Below, piece after piece: positions 16,817 to 25,642 of a stretch of 64,000 nucleotides of DNA; positions within the stretch are counted from its first letter, which is position 1; every line of letters begins with the position of its first letter. This DNA is from CAISTG01 sp041666505. GTDB lineage: Bacteria; Patescibacteriota; Patescibacteriia; 2-01-FULL-39-33. The stretch is from contig JBAYGU010000001.1 in NCBI GenBank assembly GCA_041666505.1, positions 1 through 64,000 on the forward strand. Reading direction: 5' to 3'. The position numbers were made by a program, and so were the translations under genes. Below the pieces are notes generated by a model that made no database searches, had not been told where the DNA came from, and saw nothing but the letters and a program-made list of their open reading frames with translations.

Positions 16817-17652
16817 ATATTATTCCTGATAGCAGCTGTTATGGCTTTTGCTTCTCCTTGCGCATAATAGCAAGGTAAAATTTTAGTTAATCTGCCGATC
16901 AAGACATTACGTTTTCTAGCGAGAAGAATATTATCCAACGGAGGCAACGGCTCGATATTTGAAAAAACCCGTCTTGATGTGCCCCTAATCTTCCTGTTCA
17001 TCTCTTCGAACAGATGCCAGTCGAATTTCTCACTCGTCCATCTATCCCAACTTAGTTCATTGGGGACGGAAGTGACAAAAGGGTAAACAAACATTGCTAT
17101 CGGCAATTCCATCTTTTTGCGCAAAGCTAACTTATCATAAACATTCTTTTTACCCTTATTAAAATAAGCGCTGCCAACTCCCCCGACGACCATTGAATGC
17201 TTCAAGTCAATGACGACTTTTTCGTCAGCAAACCAAATACAATCCGCTTGTTCGCTGAAATACTTAGCTAAAGCAGTCTTGCCCATACCGCTGGCGCCGC
17301 CCCAAAAAATAATCGCCCTTCCTCCGACTTCGACTGCCGCGCCATGCATACAATAGTAGCCTCTGCTTTGTCTAGCACGTTCCAATAAATATTCCGCCAG
17401 CGATAAGACATCATTGACATCAACTGACTTATTTCGATATTCAGCCCGAGGATATTTTAACATTATTCGACTCGCTCCTCTTTCTAAATCCAATATCACA
17501 TCTGTTTTATTTCCCGATTGATCGATAATTACCTCAGGAATATAACGATATAAAAAATCAGACTTAATCAGTTTTTCAATATCTTCTGGATTATTGCTCC
17601 TCACCAATACCGATGCGCCGCATGAGCTAATTCTTAGAAAATGTCTTTTCAT
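16813..17652 (-). CDS. HPr-kinase-like protein (HprK/PEPCK-fold small-molecule or peptide kinase)
   Basis: 279 residues. A P-loop GGASGMGKTAL (about 117-127) sits after YYCMHGAAVEV, the arrangement of HprK-like kinases of PEPCK fold. FADEKVVID downstream provides the acidic residue of the active site. The HPr-specific N-terminal domain is replaced by another 100 residues. Relatives act beside glycosyltransferases or peptide-modification genes rather than in sugar uptake. It overlaps the GT4 gene by 26 bp, so it is tightly coupled to it. Its substrate is unknown; no precursor peptide is visible nearby. Confidence 0.8.
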   Translation of the reverse strand: MKRHFLRISSCGASVLVRSNNPEDIEKLIKSDFLYRYIPEVIIDQSGNKTDVILDLERGASRIMLKYPRAEYRNKSVDVNDVLSLAEYLLERARQSRGYYCMHGAAVEVGGRAIIFWGGASGMGKTALAKYFSEQADCIWFADEKVVIDLKHSMVVGGVGSAYFNKGKKNVYDKLALRKKMELPIAMFVYPFVTSVPNELSWDRWTSEKFDWHLFEEMNRKIRGTSRRVFSNIEPLPPLDNILLARKRNVLIGRLTKILPCYYAQGEAKAITAAIRNNI

Positions 17653-18745
17653 AAATTTTTTCCACTTGTTTGATTCTTATTTGCCAGCTCCATTTGCCCG
17701 CAGCCGCTATTCTGGCATTTCTGCCAAGACTGTCAGCTAAAACAGAGTCAGCCAACAATCTGTTCATTGCTTCGGCTAATGCGATGGCATTTCGGGGAGC
17801 GACCAATAATCCGTTACCGCCATTTTTTAAATATTCCGACATGCTGCAAGCAGTAGTGGTTATGACTGGCCGACCGCAAGCTCCAGCCTCCAGCATAGTA
17901 GTTAATATTCCCTCACGGTCATATGAGGGCAATACTACCATTAAGGCTGAATTATAAAGCGAGGGCAAATCCTCATCTTTAACGTAACCGAGAAAATGAA
18001 CATTTTGGGTCAATTTTTTTTCCTTGGCCAACTTACGCAAATTGCCCTCTTCTGGCCCACTACCAGCTATGGCAACCCTTATCGCCTTATTTCTTAACTT
18101 GGCCAATGCCTCGATCAAATAATTGATTCCCTTGGTTTCAATAAGCCTTCCAACATAAAGCGCGTCATATTCGATATCCGTCTTCATCGGGATAAAATGA
18201 TCAGCATCAATTCCATTAACGGCCACGGAAATTGTTCTTATCGGCGCCATATCCAGCCATTTTTGCTTTATCAATTCTGAAACGGAAATAAATGCTGAAG
18301 GAATCGTTGCGCACAGATCATGCATGTAATTGCTTTGCAGCGGATATCCATGAAGATGCAGAACCGACTTCTGGCCGAAAGGCACCGCGATAGAATCTAA
18401 ATAATTATGGACGGCTATTAAATCAAAATGCTGACGTAAAAAATAGCAATAAGCTAATCTGCCGACATGTAAGCTCTCATAATCCCACCGTATCCATCTC
18501 TGACCAGGTAGTTCGCCATAAATCCACTCAAATTCTTCCGGCAAATCAATATAAGCTACCTTAACTTGAGGATTTTCCTTAAGAAATTTCAAAAAATATC
18601 CGCTGGATTTTATATATTTTGCCCGGACAGTCACCAGCGTCACTTGATGACCTGCCAATGAAAGGAATTTTGCATGCTGCAAAGGAACGACTTCTCCGCC
18701 TCCGACATAATAGCTGGCTCTCGGCTGATATATGGCAATTTTCAT
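17627..18745 (-). CDS. Glycosyltransferase family 4
   Basis: 372 residues of GT-B fold. Seen: the N-terminal glycine loop in YYVGGGEVVPLQHAKFL, then in the C-terminal half ALYVGRLIETKGINYLIEA, VAIAGSGPEEGNLRKLA and the donor-binding E-x7-E stretch in PSYDREGILTTMLEAGACGRPVI. It should transfer a sugar from a nucleotide-sugar donor onto a cell-surface glycan or lipid in the cytoplasm. It overlaps the Nudix gene by 4 bp upstream and the kinase gene by 26 bp downstream, within a mostly overlapping operon. Confidence 0.92.
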   Translation of the reverse strand: MKIAIYQPRASYYVGGGEVVPLQHAKFLSLAGHQVTLVTVRAKYIKSSGYFLKFLKENPQVKVAYIDLPEEFEWIYGELPGQRWIRWDYESLHVGRLAYCYFLRQHFDLIAVHNYLDSIAVPFGQKSVLHLHGYPLQSNYMHDLCATIPSAFISVSELIKQKWLDMAPIRTISVAVNGIDADHFIPMKTDIEYDALYVGRLIETKGINYLIEALAKLRNKAIRVAIAGSGPEEGNLRKLAKEKKLTQNVHFLGYVKDEDLPSLYNSALMVVLPSYDREGILTTMLEAGACGRPVITTTACSMSEYLKNGGNGLLVAPRNAIALAEAMNRLLADSVLADSLGRNARIAAAGKWSWQIRIKQVEKIYEKTFSKN

Positions 18746-19245
18746 AGTCGATTCCTTTCAAAAAATCTTATGAATGATTCAATCTGCGCCTGGCCGGTAA
18801 CCGATGATTTCATCCATTCGATATATTCCGGCAATTCCGCAGGAGAAACGAAATTACGTTCCGACGTTTCAAACTCAGCTCTGAATTCTCCGATATCAGA
18901 TAATCTGCAAAAAAATCGCAATTGGAAATATTCCCGGCCTTCGATCGAATCATTGTTCGGATCATTGACTTCGACATAGCCTATAAGCTTAAAATCTTTT
19001 ATGGAGCAATCAGCCTCTTCCATAATCTCTCTTTTCAGCGACTCCTCCAATGTCTCTCCTGATTCCGGATGTCCTCCCGGCAATCCCCATCCGTGTTTAT
19101 TCTTTATGATTAAAACCTTATCCTCGTTATCCAGACAAAAAGCGCTAACTTGGGAAATATTTTTTCCGACAGGAATATTTTCTGCTTCTTGCCAAGTGAG
19201 CGTAAGATCTCTGCCTGCAAATGTCGTTTTTTCGCTGATTAGCAT
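18742..19245 (-). CDS. Nudix hydrolase
   Basis: 167 residues. The Nudix box GGHPESGETLEESLKREIMEEADC is essentially complete, but the glycine of EExG is Asp. The family cleaves nucleoside diphosphates linked to another group, such as nucleotide sugars. It sits 13 nt from the NDK-like gene and overlaps the GT4 gene by 4 bp. A role in trimming or recycling activated sugars of this operon is therefore reasonable but inferred. It is intact, unlike the second Nudix gene at the operon end. Confidence 0.9.
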   Translation of the reverse strand: MLISEKTTFAGRDLTLTWQEAENIPVGKNISQVSAFCLDNEDKVLIIKNKHGWGLPGGHPESGETLEESLKREIMEEADCSIKDFKLIGYVEVNDPNNDSIEGREYFQLRFFCRLSDIGEFRAEFETSERNFVSPAELPEYIEWMKSSVTGQAQIESFIRFFERNRL

Positions 19246-19258
19246 AAATAATATTTTA

Positions 19259-19843
19259 TTAATTTTCGTTGAATATTTCCCAAAGCTCCGTCGGCAGATT
19301 GCCTTTCTTCTTTAATCGATCGAATTTATCTCCCAATATCATCCTTAAATCACTTAATGCCTCATCTGCGCTGTCTGCTGTATGGATGACATTCTTCTGC
19401 GTCAGAACGACTGATAATTCGTCCTGCCGCGGATGAGCGCCATTCTGCCACAGCTTTAGATCCTCATCGGATACTTTTGAATCCCGCTGTAATTTCTGCC
19501 TGATAACACCGTCACCCGTTTCTTTTTTTTTCAGACTGGACAATACCCGTTGGGCTTCCAAGCCGTCGCCTCCGACCAGCAAAACAATCACCTCATGACT
19601 AGACAGATATTTTCTCATTGCCGGATAAAAATGCTGATTGATTGAATCAGCATAAATATAATCGACCGCTTGCGGCGATAATTTTACTTTATCTTCATAA
19701 ACGATCATTAAGCCGTTTTCTTTTAAAATAGATTCTATCGCCGGCAAATCATCTATATATTCCGGCTTTATGAAAGCAAATGCTATTTCCTTTTTGGGCA
19801 TTAAGTCTTTGATTTCTTGCCCTGGCGGATATTCTCTTATCAT
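19259..19843 (-). CDS. Divergent nucleoside-diphosphate-kinase-like protein
   Basis: 194 residues, longer than a usual NDK (about 140-150). Seen: IAFAFIKPEYID at the first strand, the helix HFYPAMRKYLSSHEVIVLLVGGDG, GDGVIRQKL, and NVIHTADSADEAL, which matches the active-site NVVHGSDS with the phospho-histidine kept and GSD changed to TAD. About 30 extra residues lie between the last two blocks. It may supply NTPs for nucleotide-sugar synthesis or be a non-canonical kinase. It overlaps the GT2-HAD gene by 4 bp. Confidence 0.78.
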   Translation of the reverse strand: MIREYPPGQEIKDLMPKKEIAFAFIKPEYIDDLPAIESILKENGLMIVYEDKVKLSPQAVDYIYADSINQHFYPAMRKYLSSHEVIVLLVGGDGLEAQRVLSSLKKKETGDGVIRQKLQRDSKVSDEDLKLWQNGAHPRQDELSVVLTQKNVIHTADSADEALSDLRMILGDKFDRLKKKGNLPTELWEIFNEN

Positions 19844-21579
19844 ATATTCCTCTCGATTATTTCTAATAAACCGGCTTCGCCCGGTTTTTGAGCGACGTAT
19901 TGGCTACGCCTCCTGTAAAAGGATTTCGCATTCATGATAGCGCAAAATTTTATTTTGCGCCAATTGCCATCGACAGTCTCGTTATCACTGATGAAAATCG
20001 CCTGCTTGCCGCTAAAATAGACGTTAATCAATCGGTCTAGAGCCGAGATCTTTGATACGCCAGGATTGTCCACTGTTATCTTTGCCGGCTTGGATAATAA
20101 ATTTATCTTATGATCAGGCAATTCCCTCTGAAGCATGGCATATATATTCTTGGCCAATCCATAATTGGGCTGCCCATTACATCTTGCATAAATACTGGCA
20201 GAATATTTCCTTTTTGCGCTGACAAATATCAAATATTTTTCTTTTTGAATATTAATAATATTCTTGTCATAACCGGTTACTACTCGATACCCCGCGCCTT
20301 TATAATTATCTTTCAATAAGCTTGAAATAGTCCGCCTCAATCGCCTATCAGAATGCGGAGCTTCTTTTTTTAAGCCATGGGGCGTTAACTTGAAATATGA
20401 ACCACCCTCGCAGATAATAGGGCCGTTTAATCCAAAATCATAATAAACGCTTTTCGCCTCAGCCCAGGGACGATTAGTATTCAATCCGAATATAACGCCG
20501 TCTTTCGTAAGATTTCTAATCTTATTTTTTAATTTTACAAAAGAAACGGCATCGTCGGATACCAATGTGCCGTCGATATCGAAAAAAACCAGCGGATATG
20601 CTTTTTTCTTGGTGCTAACGGCCGCCTTCCATTGAGTAGGCGGCTCATAAATACCTATATTAAGCAGCAGGAATTCTAATTTAAGGCACATCCAGAAAAA
20701 CCCCTTCATTGCCAAGTAAATCAGCCAGATTAAACCGTCGCCAAAACCTGATTTTTGCCATTTCTTCCAATCAGTGCGTCGGTTCAGATGCGGCCAAAGA
20801 TAATTATATTCGGGGAACCAACACTTCATTTTTTCCATTTCGATATTGCGGCGGCGATAGACATTAAGCCAATCATAGAATGAACTGATCGGCCAGGAAT
20901 AGCATTTTGCCTTGGCAACCTGCCTTATGGAATTCAAGCCGAATTTGTCAATGAAGTAACTCGACATGAACACATCGTCTGCAGACAGCAATATGCCGTT
21001 GCTGCAATATTTCAGCATCATTTTACTCCGACGACAATTTTTTGCCCGCCTGGACACCTCATAATCAGTGGGAATATGCCAATGACGAGTTGCAAATAAC
21101 CGCCCATGAAAATACTGGCGCGGCGAAAGCATTGCCTGCGAATCATACAATCTGCCGATTTTTTCGGCTAAATTCATATTAATTTTATCCTTAGCCAAGG
21201 ATACTGTTTTAGCATAGGTAACGGCCAACTGAGAATTGCCTTTTAATGCGTCAACGAGCAACTTTATGGAATCTTCGGCAATTAGACCATCAGCATCAGG
21301 AAACACGAAAATTTCCGCCGGAAATTTATTGACAATCATGCGCTGGGCATTGACTAGGCCGGGACGGCTCCTGATTAGTTCACAGGCGATTTTAGGGTGG
21401 TCTTTTTTGAAACGCCTGAATTCCTTTTCAGTGTCATCCGTACAGCCGTTAACGCAAACGACGATTATATATTTTTTTATTCGACAAAAAATAACAGCCT
21501 TGCTGATCGATTCCAGGGCTGAGTAAATATTGGTTGCTTCATTTTTTGCCGGAATTCCAACGGTTAACGAATACTTCAT
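19840..21579 (-). CDS. Fusion of a GT2 glycosyltransferase and a HAD-IIB sugar phosphatase
   Basis: 579 residues in two domains. Residues 1 to about 320: GT-A transferase, with VGIPAKNEATNIYSALES, CVNGCTDDTE and the acidic metal site FPDADG, plus C-terminal hydrophobic segments. Residues about 330-579: HAD of type IIB (trehalose/mannosyl-phosphoglycerate-phosphatase-like), with FFDIDGTLV, LNTNRPWAEA and ISDNETVDG. The join (STKKKAYPLVFFDIDG) is continuous, with no stop or frame change. This suggests a two-step glycosyl-phosphate transfer and dephosphorylation in one chain (inference). It is the first enzyme gene of the operon, 20 nt after the histidine kinase. Confidence 0.87.
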   Translation of the reverse strand: MKYSLTVGIPAKNEATNIYSALESISKAVIFCRIKKYIIVVCVNGCTDDTEKEFRRFKKDHPKIACELIRSRPGLVNAQRMIVNKFPAEIFVFPDADGLIAEDSIKLLVDALKGNSQLAVTYAKTVSLAKDKINMNLAEKIGRLYDSQAMLSPRQYFHGRLFATRHWHIPTDYEVSRRAKNCRRSKMMLKYCSNGILLSADDVFMSSYFIDKFGLNSIRQVAKAKCYSWPISSFYDWLNVYRRRNIEMEKMKCWFPEYNYLWPHLNRRTDWKKWQKSGFGDGLIWLIYLAMKGFFWMCLKLEFLLLNIGIYEPPTQWKAAVSTKKKAYPLVFFDIDGTLVSDDAVSFVKLKNKIRNLTKDGVIFGLNTNRPWAEAKSVYYDFGLNGPIICEGGSYFKLTPHGLKKEAPHSDRRLRRTISSLLKDNYKGAGYRVVTGYDKNIINIQKEKYLIFVSAKRKYSASIYARCNGQPNYGLAKNIYAMLQRELPDHKINLLSKPAKITVDNPGVSKISALDRLINVYFSGKQAIFISDNETVDGNWRKIKFCAIMNAKSFYRRRSQYVAQKPGEAGLLEIIERNI

Positions 21580-21599
21580 ACGACGGTGTAAAGCATCTT

Positions 21600-23228
21600 T
21601 TAACTGATCTTTTTTGCTTGCTTCCTATCCGCCATCGGCAATGAAAAACAGAACTTGCTGCCTTTGTTTTTACCGGGCGATTCCACCCAGATGCGGCCGC
21701 CCATATTCTCTACCAGGACGCGCGCGTAATATAAGCCCAAGCCAGTCCCCTCGGTATTGACCTTGGCCGAATCCTTGCCGCGGGTGAATTTGTTGAATAA
21801 TCGTTTGATGTCGTCAGCATCCATACCCATGCCGGTATCTTGAGAAGTAAAAACGACAGACGTGCCCTCTTGATGCAGGCCGACCATGATCTCGCCTTGC
21901 TTGGTGTATTTGATGGCATTATCGATTATATTGGAAACGATGTCTTTTATCTTCTGCGCGTCCGCCGCGACTTTCGGCACCTTTTCTTTACTCATGAAGG
22001 CCAGCTTCAATTTGCGCGCCTTGGCTTTCTCTTGGAAATCATTGACCATCGACTTGGCGACTTCCGTCAGATCCACTGGCTCGATAGTGAACTCAATCCT
22101 GCCCGCCTCGATACGCGATATATTAAGTAGGCTTTCCACTAAATTAATTAATCGTTCGGTCGAGACGAATATCTTGTCGATGCTTTCCTTGACTGGTTTA
22201 GTCATCTTGCCAAAACTGCCTTCCAAAAGCATCGAAGAATAGCCTTTGATGATCGTGAGCGGCGTCCTCAGCTGATGCGAGGAGATCGACAGGAATTCCG
22301 ATTTGGATTCATCTAATCGCTTCAATTCCTTGTTGGCGCTCGCCAAATCCTTCGTGACTTTATTCAATTTTTTATTAAGCGCTTCCATTTCCTCGCGGCG
22401 ATGGACTTCGTGAAGTACTGAGCGAACAAGCAACACGGCAAAGAATAAGGTAATAATAAATATGACCACCCTGAAATAAACAGAAATTTGCGATGTTTGA
22501 AATATTTGTAAAAAAGTTATAACTATTAAAAATACAGAGAATAATTCCGTTGCAATTACTTTAATATTCATCAAGTGGTGCTTGATTATCGCATAAGCCA
22601 CTGCTGCGACGTAAAAAGTTACCAATATATTAGTAATGGGCGGAATGGGTATTTTATACCACAAAAAATAATTAGTAGACCCGCCGATAAATCCGATTGT
22701 CATTCCGACTAATACATAAATAATTTGAATTTTTATGATTCCCTCTGATTGAATATATTTCTTATAAAGTAGAGAACAAGAATAGACTACGTAAAAAAAC
22801 CAAATAATCAAAAAAGGGGCGAATGCTGGACCGGCCATTGGCCAAAACTTAAAAGTTAAAATCGGTTCGACGCCAATGACAAATAGGGGGGTAAAATCAA
22901 GTATTAAAAAGATGAGGGAAATGATGAACGTCAGAATCAAAAATTTTCTTCTTTTTGGAAGCAAACCGACAAAAGAATAAATAAAATATAAATAAGTAAA
23001 TGGAATAAAAATAGCTGGAGCCATCAATAGACGGCACCAAAATAAGGCTGAGATCGGATCACTGGCCAATTGCCAATAATAATATCCGATGCTCCAAAAA
23101 GCCACAGTAAAAGCAAAAAGTGAAAAGGAGGCATTAACTTTGTCTTCTTTATTGCTAAAAAAAACAAAAGTACCCAGAAATATACTGCTAAAAAAATTAA
23201 TTATTGCAACGATGGCGTAAATATTCAT
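21600..23228 (-). CDS. Sensor histidine kinase with N-terminal 7TM domain
   Basis: 542 residues. The first 230 form about seven transmembrane helices of the kind found before some sensor kinases. Then come a coiled coil, a HisKA domain with the phospho-histidine in SISSHQLRTP (about 319), and a full HATPase: N box IDNAIKYT, G1 DTGMGMD, F box FNKFTRG, G2 GTGLGLYYARV. It is a complete kinase without a receiver or adjacent regulator. It stands 20 nt before the glycan operon on the same strand, so it is probably cotranscribed with it. TTGAAT-16-TATAAT (23262-23289) within the preceding terminator may be its promoter. Confidence 0.92.
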   Translation of the reverse strand: MNIYAIVAIINFFSSIFLGTFVFFSNKEDKVNASFSLFAFTVAFWSIGYYYWQLASDPISALFWCRLLMAPAIFIPFTYLYFIYSFVGLLPKRRKFLILTFIISLIFLILDFTPLFVIGVEPILTFKFWPMAGPAFAPFLIIWFFYVVYSCSLLYKKYIQSEGIIKIQIIYVLVGMTIGFIGGSTNYFLWYKIPIPPITNILVTFYVAAVAYAIIKHHLMNIKVIATELFSVFLIVITFLQIFQTSQISVYFRVVIFIITLFFAVLLVRSVLHEVHRREEMEALNKKLNKVTKDLASANKELKRLDESKSEFLSISSHQLRTPLTIIKGYSSMLLEGSFGKMTKPVKESIDKIFVSTERLINLVESLLNISRIEAGRIEFTIEPVDLTEVAKSMVNDFQEKAKARKLKLAFMSKEKVPKVAADAQKIKDIVSNIIDNAIKYTKQGEIMVGLHQEGTSVVFTSQDTGMGMDADDIKRLFNKFTRGKDSAKVNTEGTGLGLYYARVLVENMGGRIWVESPGKNKGSKFCFSLPMADRKQAKKIS

Positions 23229-23238
23229 AAAAACAAAT

Positions 23239-23282
23239 TAAAAACCCGAGTCAATGCTTTTATTATAGCATTTTCTCGGGTT
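23239..23282 (-). terminator. Terminator of the methyltransferase gene
   Basis: AACCCGAG pairs with CTCGGGTT (23243-23282) with an inner AATGC/GCATT stem, followed on the minus strand by UUUUUAAUUUG. A -10-like TATAAT for the kinase gene lies inside the stem. Confidence 0.8.
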
Positions 23283-23299
23283 GATTCAAAATGTTCGAC

Positions 23300-24259
23300 T
23301 TATTTCTCGGCAATAAGAATGCCATGAATGCGCAACGGTTCATAGATTATTCGATAATCCTTAAATCCTGCTTTTTCGGCTATTTCCACTAGATCGCTAG
23401 GATCGCGATAGATCATGGGCCAATTGATGACCCAATGAAGGAAGTGTTGTTCCGGATTCGGAGCGATATTGCATGTCAGATATACACCATCGGGCTCTAG
23501 TGATTCCCGGATCTTTTCCGACAATCGTATCGCCTTTCCTTGTTCGATGTAATCAAGTAGCCCCAACATCTCAATGATCTGCGGTTTGAAGTCGACCGCT
23601 ACCATGGCCACTGCCGCAACACTAATCTGTTTTATTTCGATTTGACTACATACACCATAGCACTTAGCCAAATTTCTGGCATATTCCAGCGCATCCTTAT
23701 CGATATCGACAAGAATCGCCTTAACGATTACACCCCTGTGTTTAAACTCGGCAATAATTTCAATCACTGCTTGAGCCGAACCGCAAGCCAATGAAATCAA
23801 TCTGACTTCACCATGACCACTAAATCTCAATATTGCCCGTCGCACCTCTTGCCGCACCAACTTGTAACGATTACGAACAGCCTGAGCGTTCATCATGCCA
23901 ATCCAGAAATTATCTATAATCTTTCTCCAGCCGAAACTGAAATTGTGATTGTAGATAATGTCCAAGGCTTTCCACGAAGCCGCACCATCCTTGATCTGAC
24001 GATTACCAGGCCCCAAGCCATCAAACCACATAGTGTTGGTCTGTGGCCTATCGATTCCAAATTTCTTATACACCAATTTCTTAGCGATCACGTACAGTGT
24101 GAGCAACCAAGAAATTGGCAGGGTGAGTATGTAAAGCCAGCGGCGATGCTCATAGGAATCCAGCTTAATCGGTTGAACAAATGAGGCTTCAATATTACCC
24201 GACTCTGACATTTCCGGAGCCGTAGCTATTTCCACCCCAGAGAGAGTATATTTATTCAT
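23300..24259 (-). CDS. SAM-dependent methyltransferase with a membrane segment
   Basis: 319 residues. A hydrophobic helix (about 42-60, WLYILTLPISWLLTLYVI) precedes a class I methyltransferase fold: motif I LISLACGSAQAVIE, an acidic strand end AILVDIDKDALEYA, and EMLGLLDYIEQ with LEPDGVYLTCNIAP later. The substrate is unknown. It follows the outer-membrane-barrel gene by 22 nt with its own GGAAGG SD, so the two form an operon. That could mean that it modifies a lipid or surface molecule, which is inference only. Confidence 0.78.
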   Translation of the reverse strand: MNKYTLSGVEIATAPEMSESGNIEASFVQPIKLDSYEHRRWLYILTLPISWLLTLYVIAKKLVYKKFGIDRPQTNTMWFDGLGPGNRQIKDGAASWKALDIIYNHNFSFGWRKIIDNFWIGMMNAQAVRNRYKLVRQEVRRAILRFSGHGEVRLISLACGSAQAVIEIIAEFKHRGVIVKAILVDIDKDALEYARNLAKCYGVCSQIEIKQISVAAVAMVAVDFKPQIIEMLGLLDYIEQGKAIRLSEKIRESLEPDGVYLTCNIAPNPEQHFLHWVINWPMIYRDPSDLVEIAEKAGFKDYRIIYEPLRIHGILIAEK

Positions 24260-24281
24260 TTCTATTTTCCCTTCCTTTCTT

Positions 24282-25466
24282 CTAGAACTTCACAGTTCCG
24301 CTAATTGCACCTGTCCAGACGTCAGCAGAAATTTCCCGGCCGTCAGCCTTATTGCTGCCCCAGCCGCGGGAAAGTCCCACTGTCAGGTCCCACGACTTCG
24401 CGATTTGATAATTGAGCCGACCGGCGACAAACACTCCGTCCGTATCCGGCGTCATGAAGTCCGCCGTCTGGTCAGGAACTGCTGCGGACATATAGCCCGT
24501 GCCGCCGCCGATCGTCAGGCGATCATTCACTTTGTAACTAGCGCCGACTCGGGCCGCCCAATTATCCGCCCAACCGGTCTTGACCGGCTTGGTGAACGTG
24601 AGCTTGTCGAATTTGATATCGACCGACTCCAACGAACTCTTGGAGTAGCCGTACCAAGTCCAATCAGCCACTAAGAGCAATCGATCAGTCGCCTTCCAAG
24701 CTCCGGAAACTTCGAGTTCGTCCGGAAATTGGAAATCAGCTTTGATCTCATCCCGCAAATGGAACGGACTCAGGATTTCCGTGCGGCCATTCAAACGCGC
24801 CTTAATGCTCGAAGTATAATTCATTCCGAACGCCCAATTCTCATTCGGCTGATAAAACACGCCAACGGCCGCGCCGATTCCGGCTCCGATCGCTTTCGTG
24901 TCCGTCTCGATCGGCAGGTTATGCCGATTGATGTCGAATGGCCCGTGCCACGTCAGCATAGTGTCGGCAATTATCAAGCCGAGTCCGATTGACCACTGAT
25001 CGTTTAATCTCTGAGTAACGTACGGTTCAATGTACGTCCCGGATATAAGAGTCCGAGAATCTATCCTGCCGAAGCTTTTTTCGAAGCTCGCACCCATGCC
25101 GAATTCCGTCCGGATCTTCAAGCCGGTGACGGTATCGCCATCGACCCTTTGAGCCCAGCACAGATACGGCAATGTATGCGCCACGTTCTTCGACTCAATA
25201 GTTCGACCAAATCGATCCGTAATACGGAATTTCGGCACCATGGTTTCGAAACCGAATTCCAATTGGCTGCCATCAATCTGGATCATACTGCCCAGATTCT
25301 CCGGCAGCCATGGTCCGTCCGGATTCGAGCCATTGCCGACACCTGTCGGCCCAGTTACAGCCAAGCGATCCAATCCTCCGCCATAGGCCAAAGGATTAAA
25401 CATTACGGCCATAATGGCCAAAAGTACCAACAAAATTAACTTTACTGAATTGTAATGAACTTGCAT
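24282..25466 (-). CDS. FadL/OMPP1-like outer-membrane beta-barrel protein
   Basis: 394 residues with a signal peptide (about 1-30, cleavage near LAYGG). It has the FadL opening (VTGPTGVGNGSNPDGPWLPENLGSM shows the Gly/Asn-rich hatch-like start), then a long series of alternating amphipathic strands separated by polar turns (WSIGLGLIIADTM, WAFGMNYTSSIKA, LLLVADWTWYGY), and a C-terminal strand ending in Phe (GTVKF), the usual barrel-assembly signal. The family moves hydrophobic compounds across outer membranes. This is odd in a genome otherwise typical of bacteria thought to lack an outer membrane. It has a strong SD and promoter. The GC-richer reading suggests transfer. Confidence 0.8.
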   Translation of the reverse strand: MQVHYNSVKLILLVLLAIMAVMFNPLAYGGGLDRLAVTGPTGVGNGSNPDGPWLPENLGSMIQIDGSQLEFGFETMVPKFRITDRFGRTIESKNVAHTLPYLCWAQRVDGDTVTGLKIRTEFGMGASFEKSFGRIDSRTLISGTYIEPYVTQRLNDQWSIGLGLIIADTMLTWHGPFDINRHNLPIETDTKAIGAGIGAAVGVFYQPNENWAFGMNYTSSIKARLNGRTEILSPFHLRDEIKADFQFPDELEVSGAWKATDRLLLVADWTWYGYSKSSLESVDIKFDKLTFTKPVKTGWADNWAARVGASYKVNDRLTIGGGTGYMSAAVPDQTADFMTPDTDGVFVAGRLNYQIAKSWDLTVGLSRGWGSNKADGREISADVWTGAISGTVKF

Positions 25467-25547
25467 TTCTTTTCTCCTATTTCTCTGCTATTTTAGCAGT
25501 TTTTGACAGCTACCAACAGTTATCCACAATATTCTGACTAACATAAA

Positions 25548-25576
25548 ATTATAGCAAATAATAACACTTTTGTCAA
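25548..25576 (-). promoter_or_regulatory. Promoter of the barrel/methyltransferase operon
   Basis: TTGACA (25571-25576), 17 bp, TATAAT (25548-25553): a perfect consensus on the minus strand, with a leader of about 75 nt. Confidence 0.75.
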
Positions 25577-25605
25577 TGAATGATTAAATATTTACTAATT
25601 TTACG

Positions 25606-25633
25606 CAAAAAAACCGCCGAATCGCTTCGGCGG
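25606..25633 (-). terminator. Terminator of the first AbiE module, left copy of a 28-bp direct repeat
   Basis: CCGCCGAA/TTCGGCGG stem (25614-25633) with seven U following on the minus strand. The 28 bases 25606-25633 recur unchanged at 30548-30575. Confidence 0.9.
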
Positions 25634-25642
25634 CCATGAATG

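Noticed and set aside
16382..19245. Lasso-peptide or other modified-peptide cluster
   Set aside because: The HprK-like kinase would fit, but no precursor, leader protease or cyclase gene lies nearby; the C39-like gene is 40 kb away.
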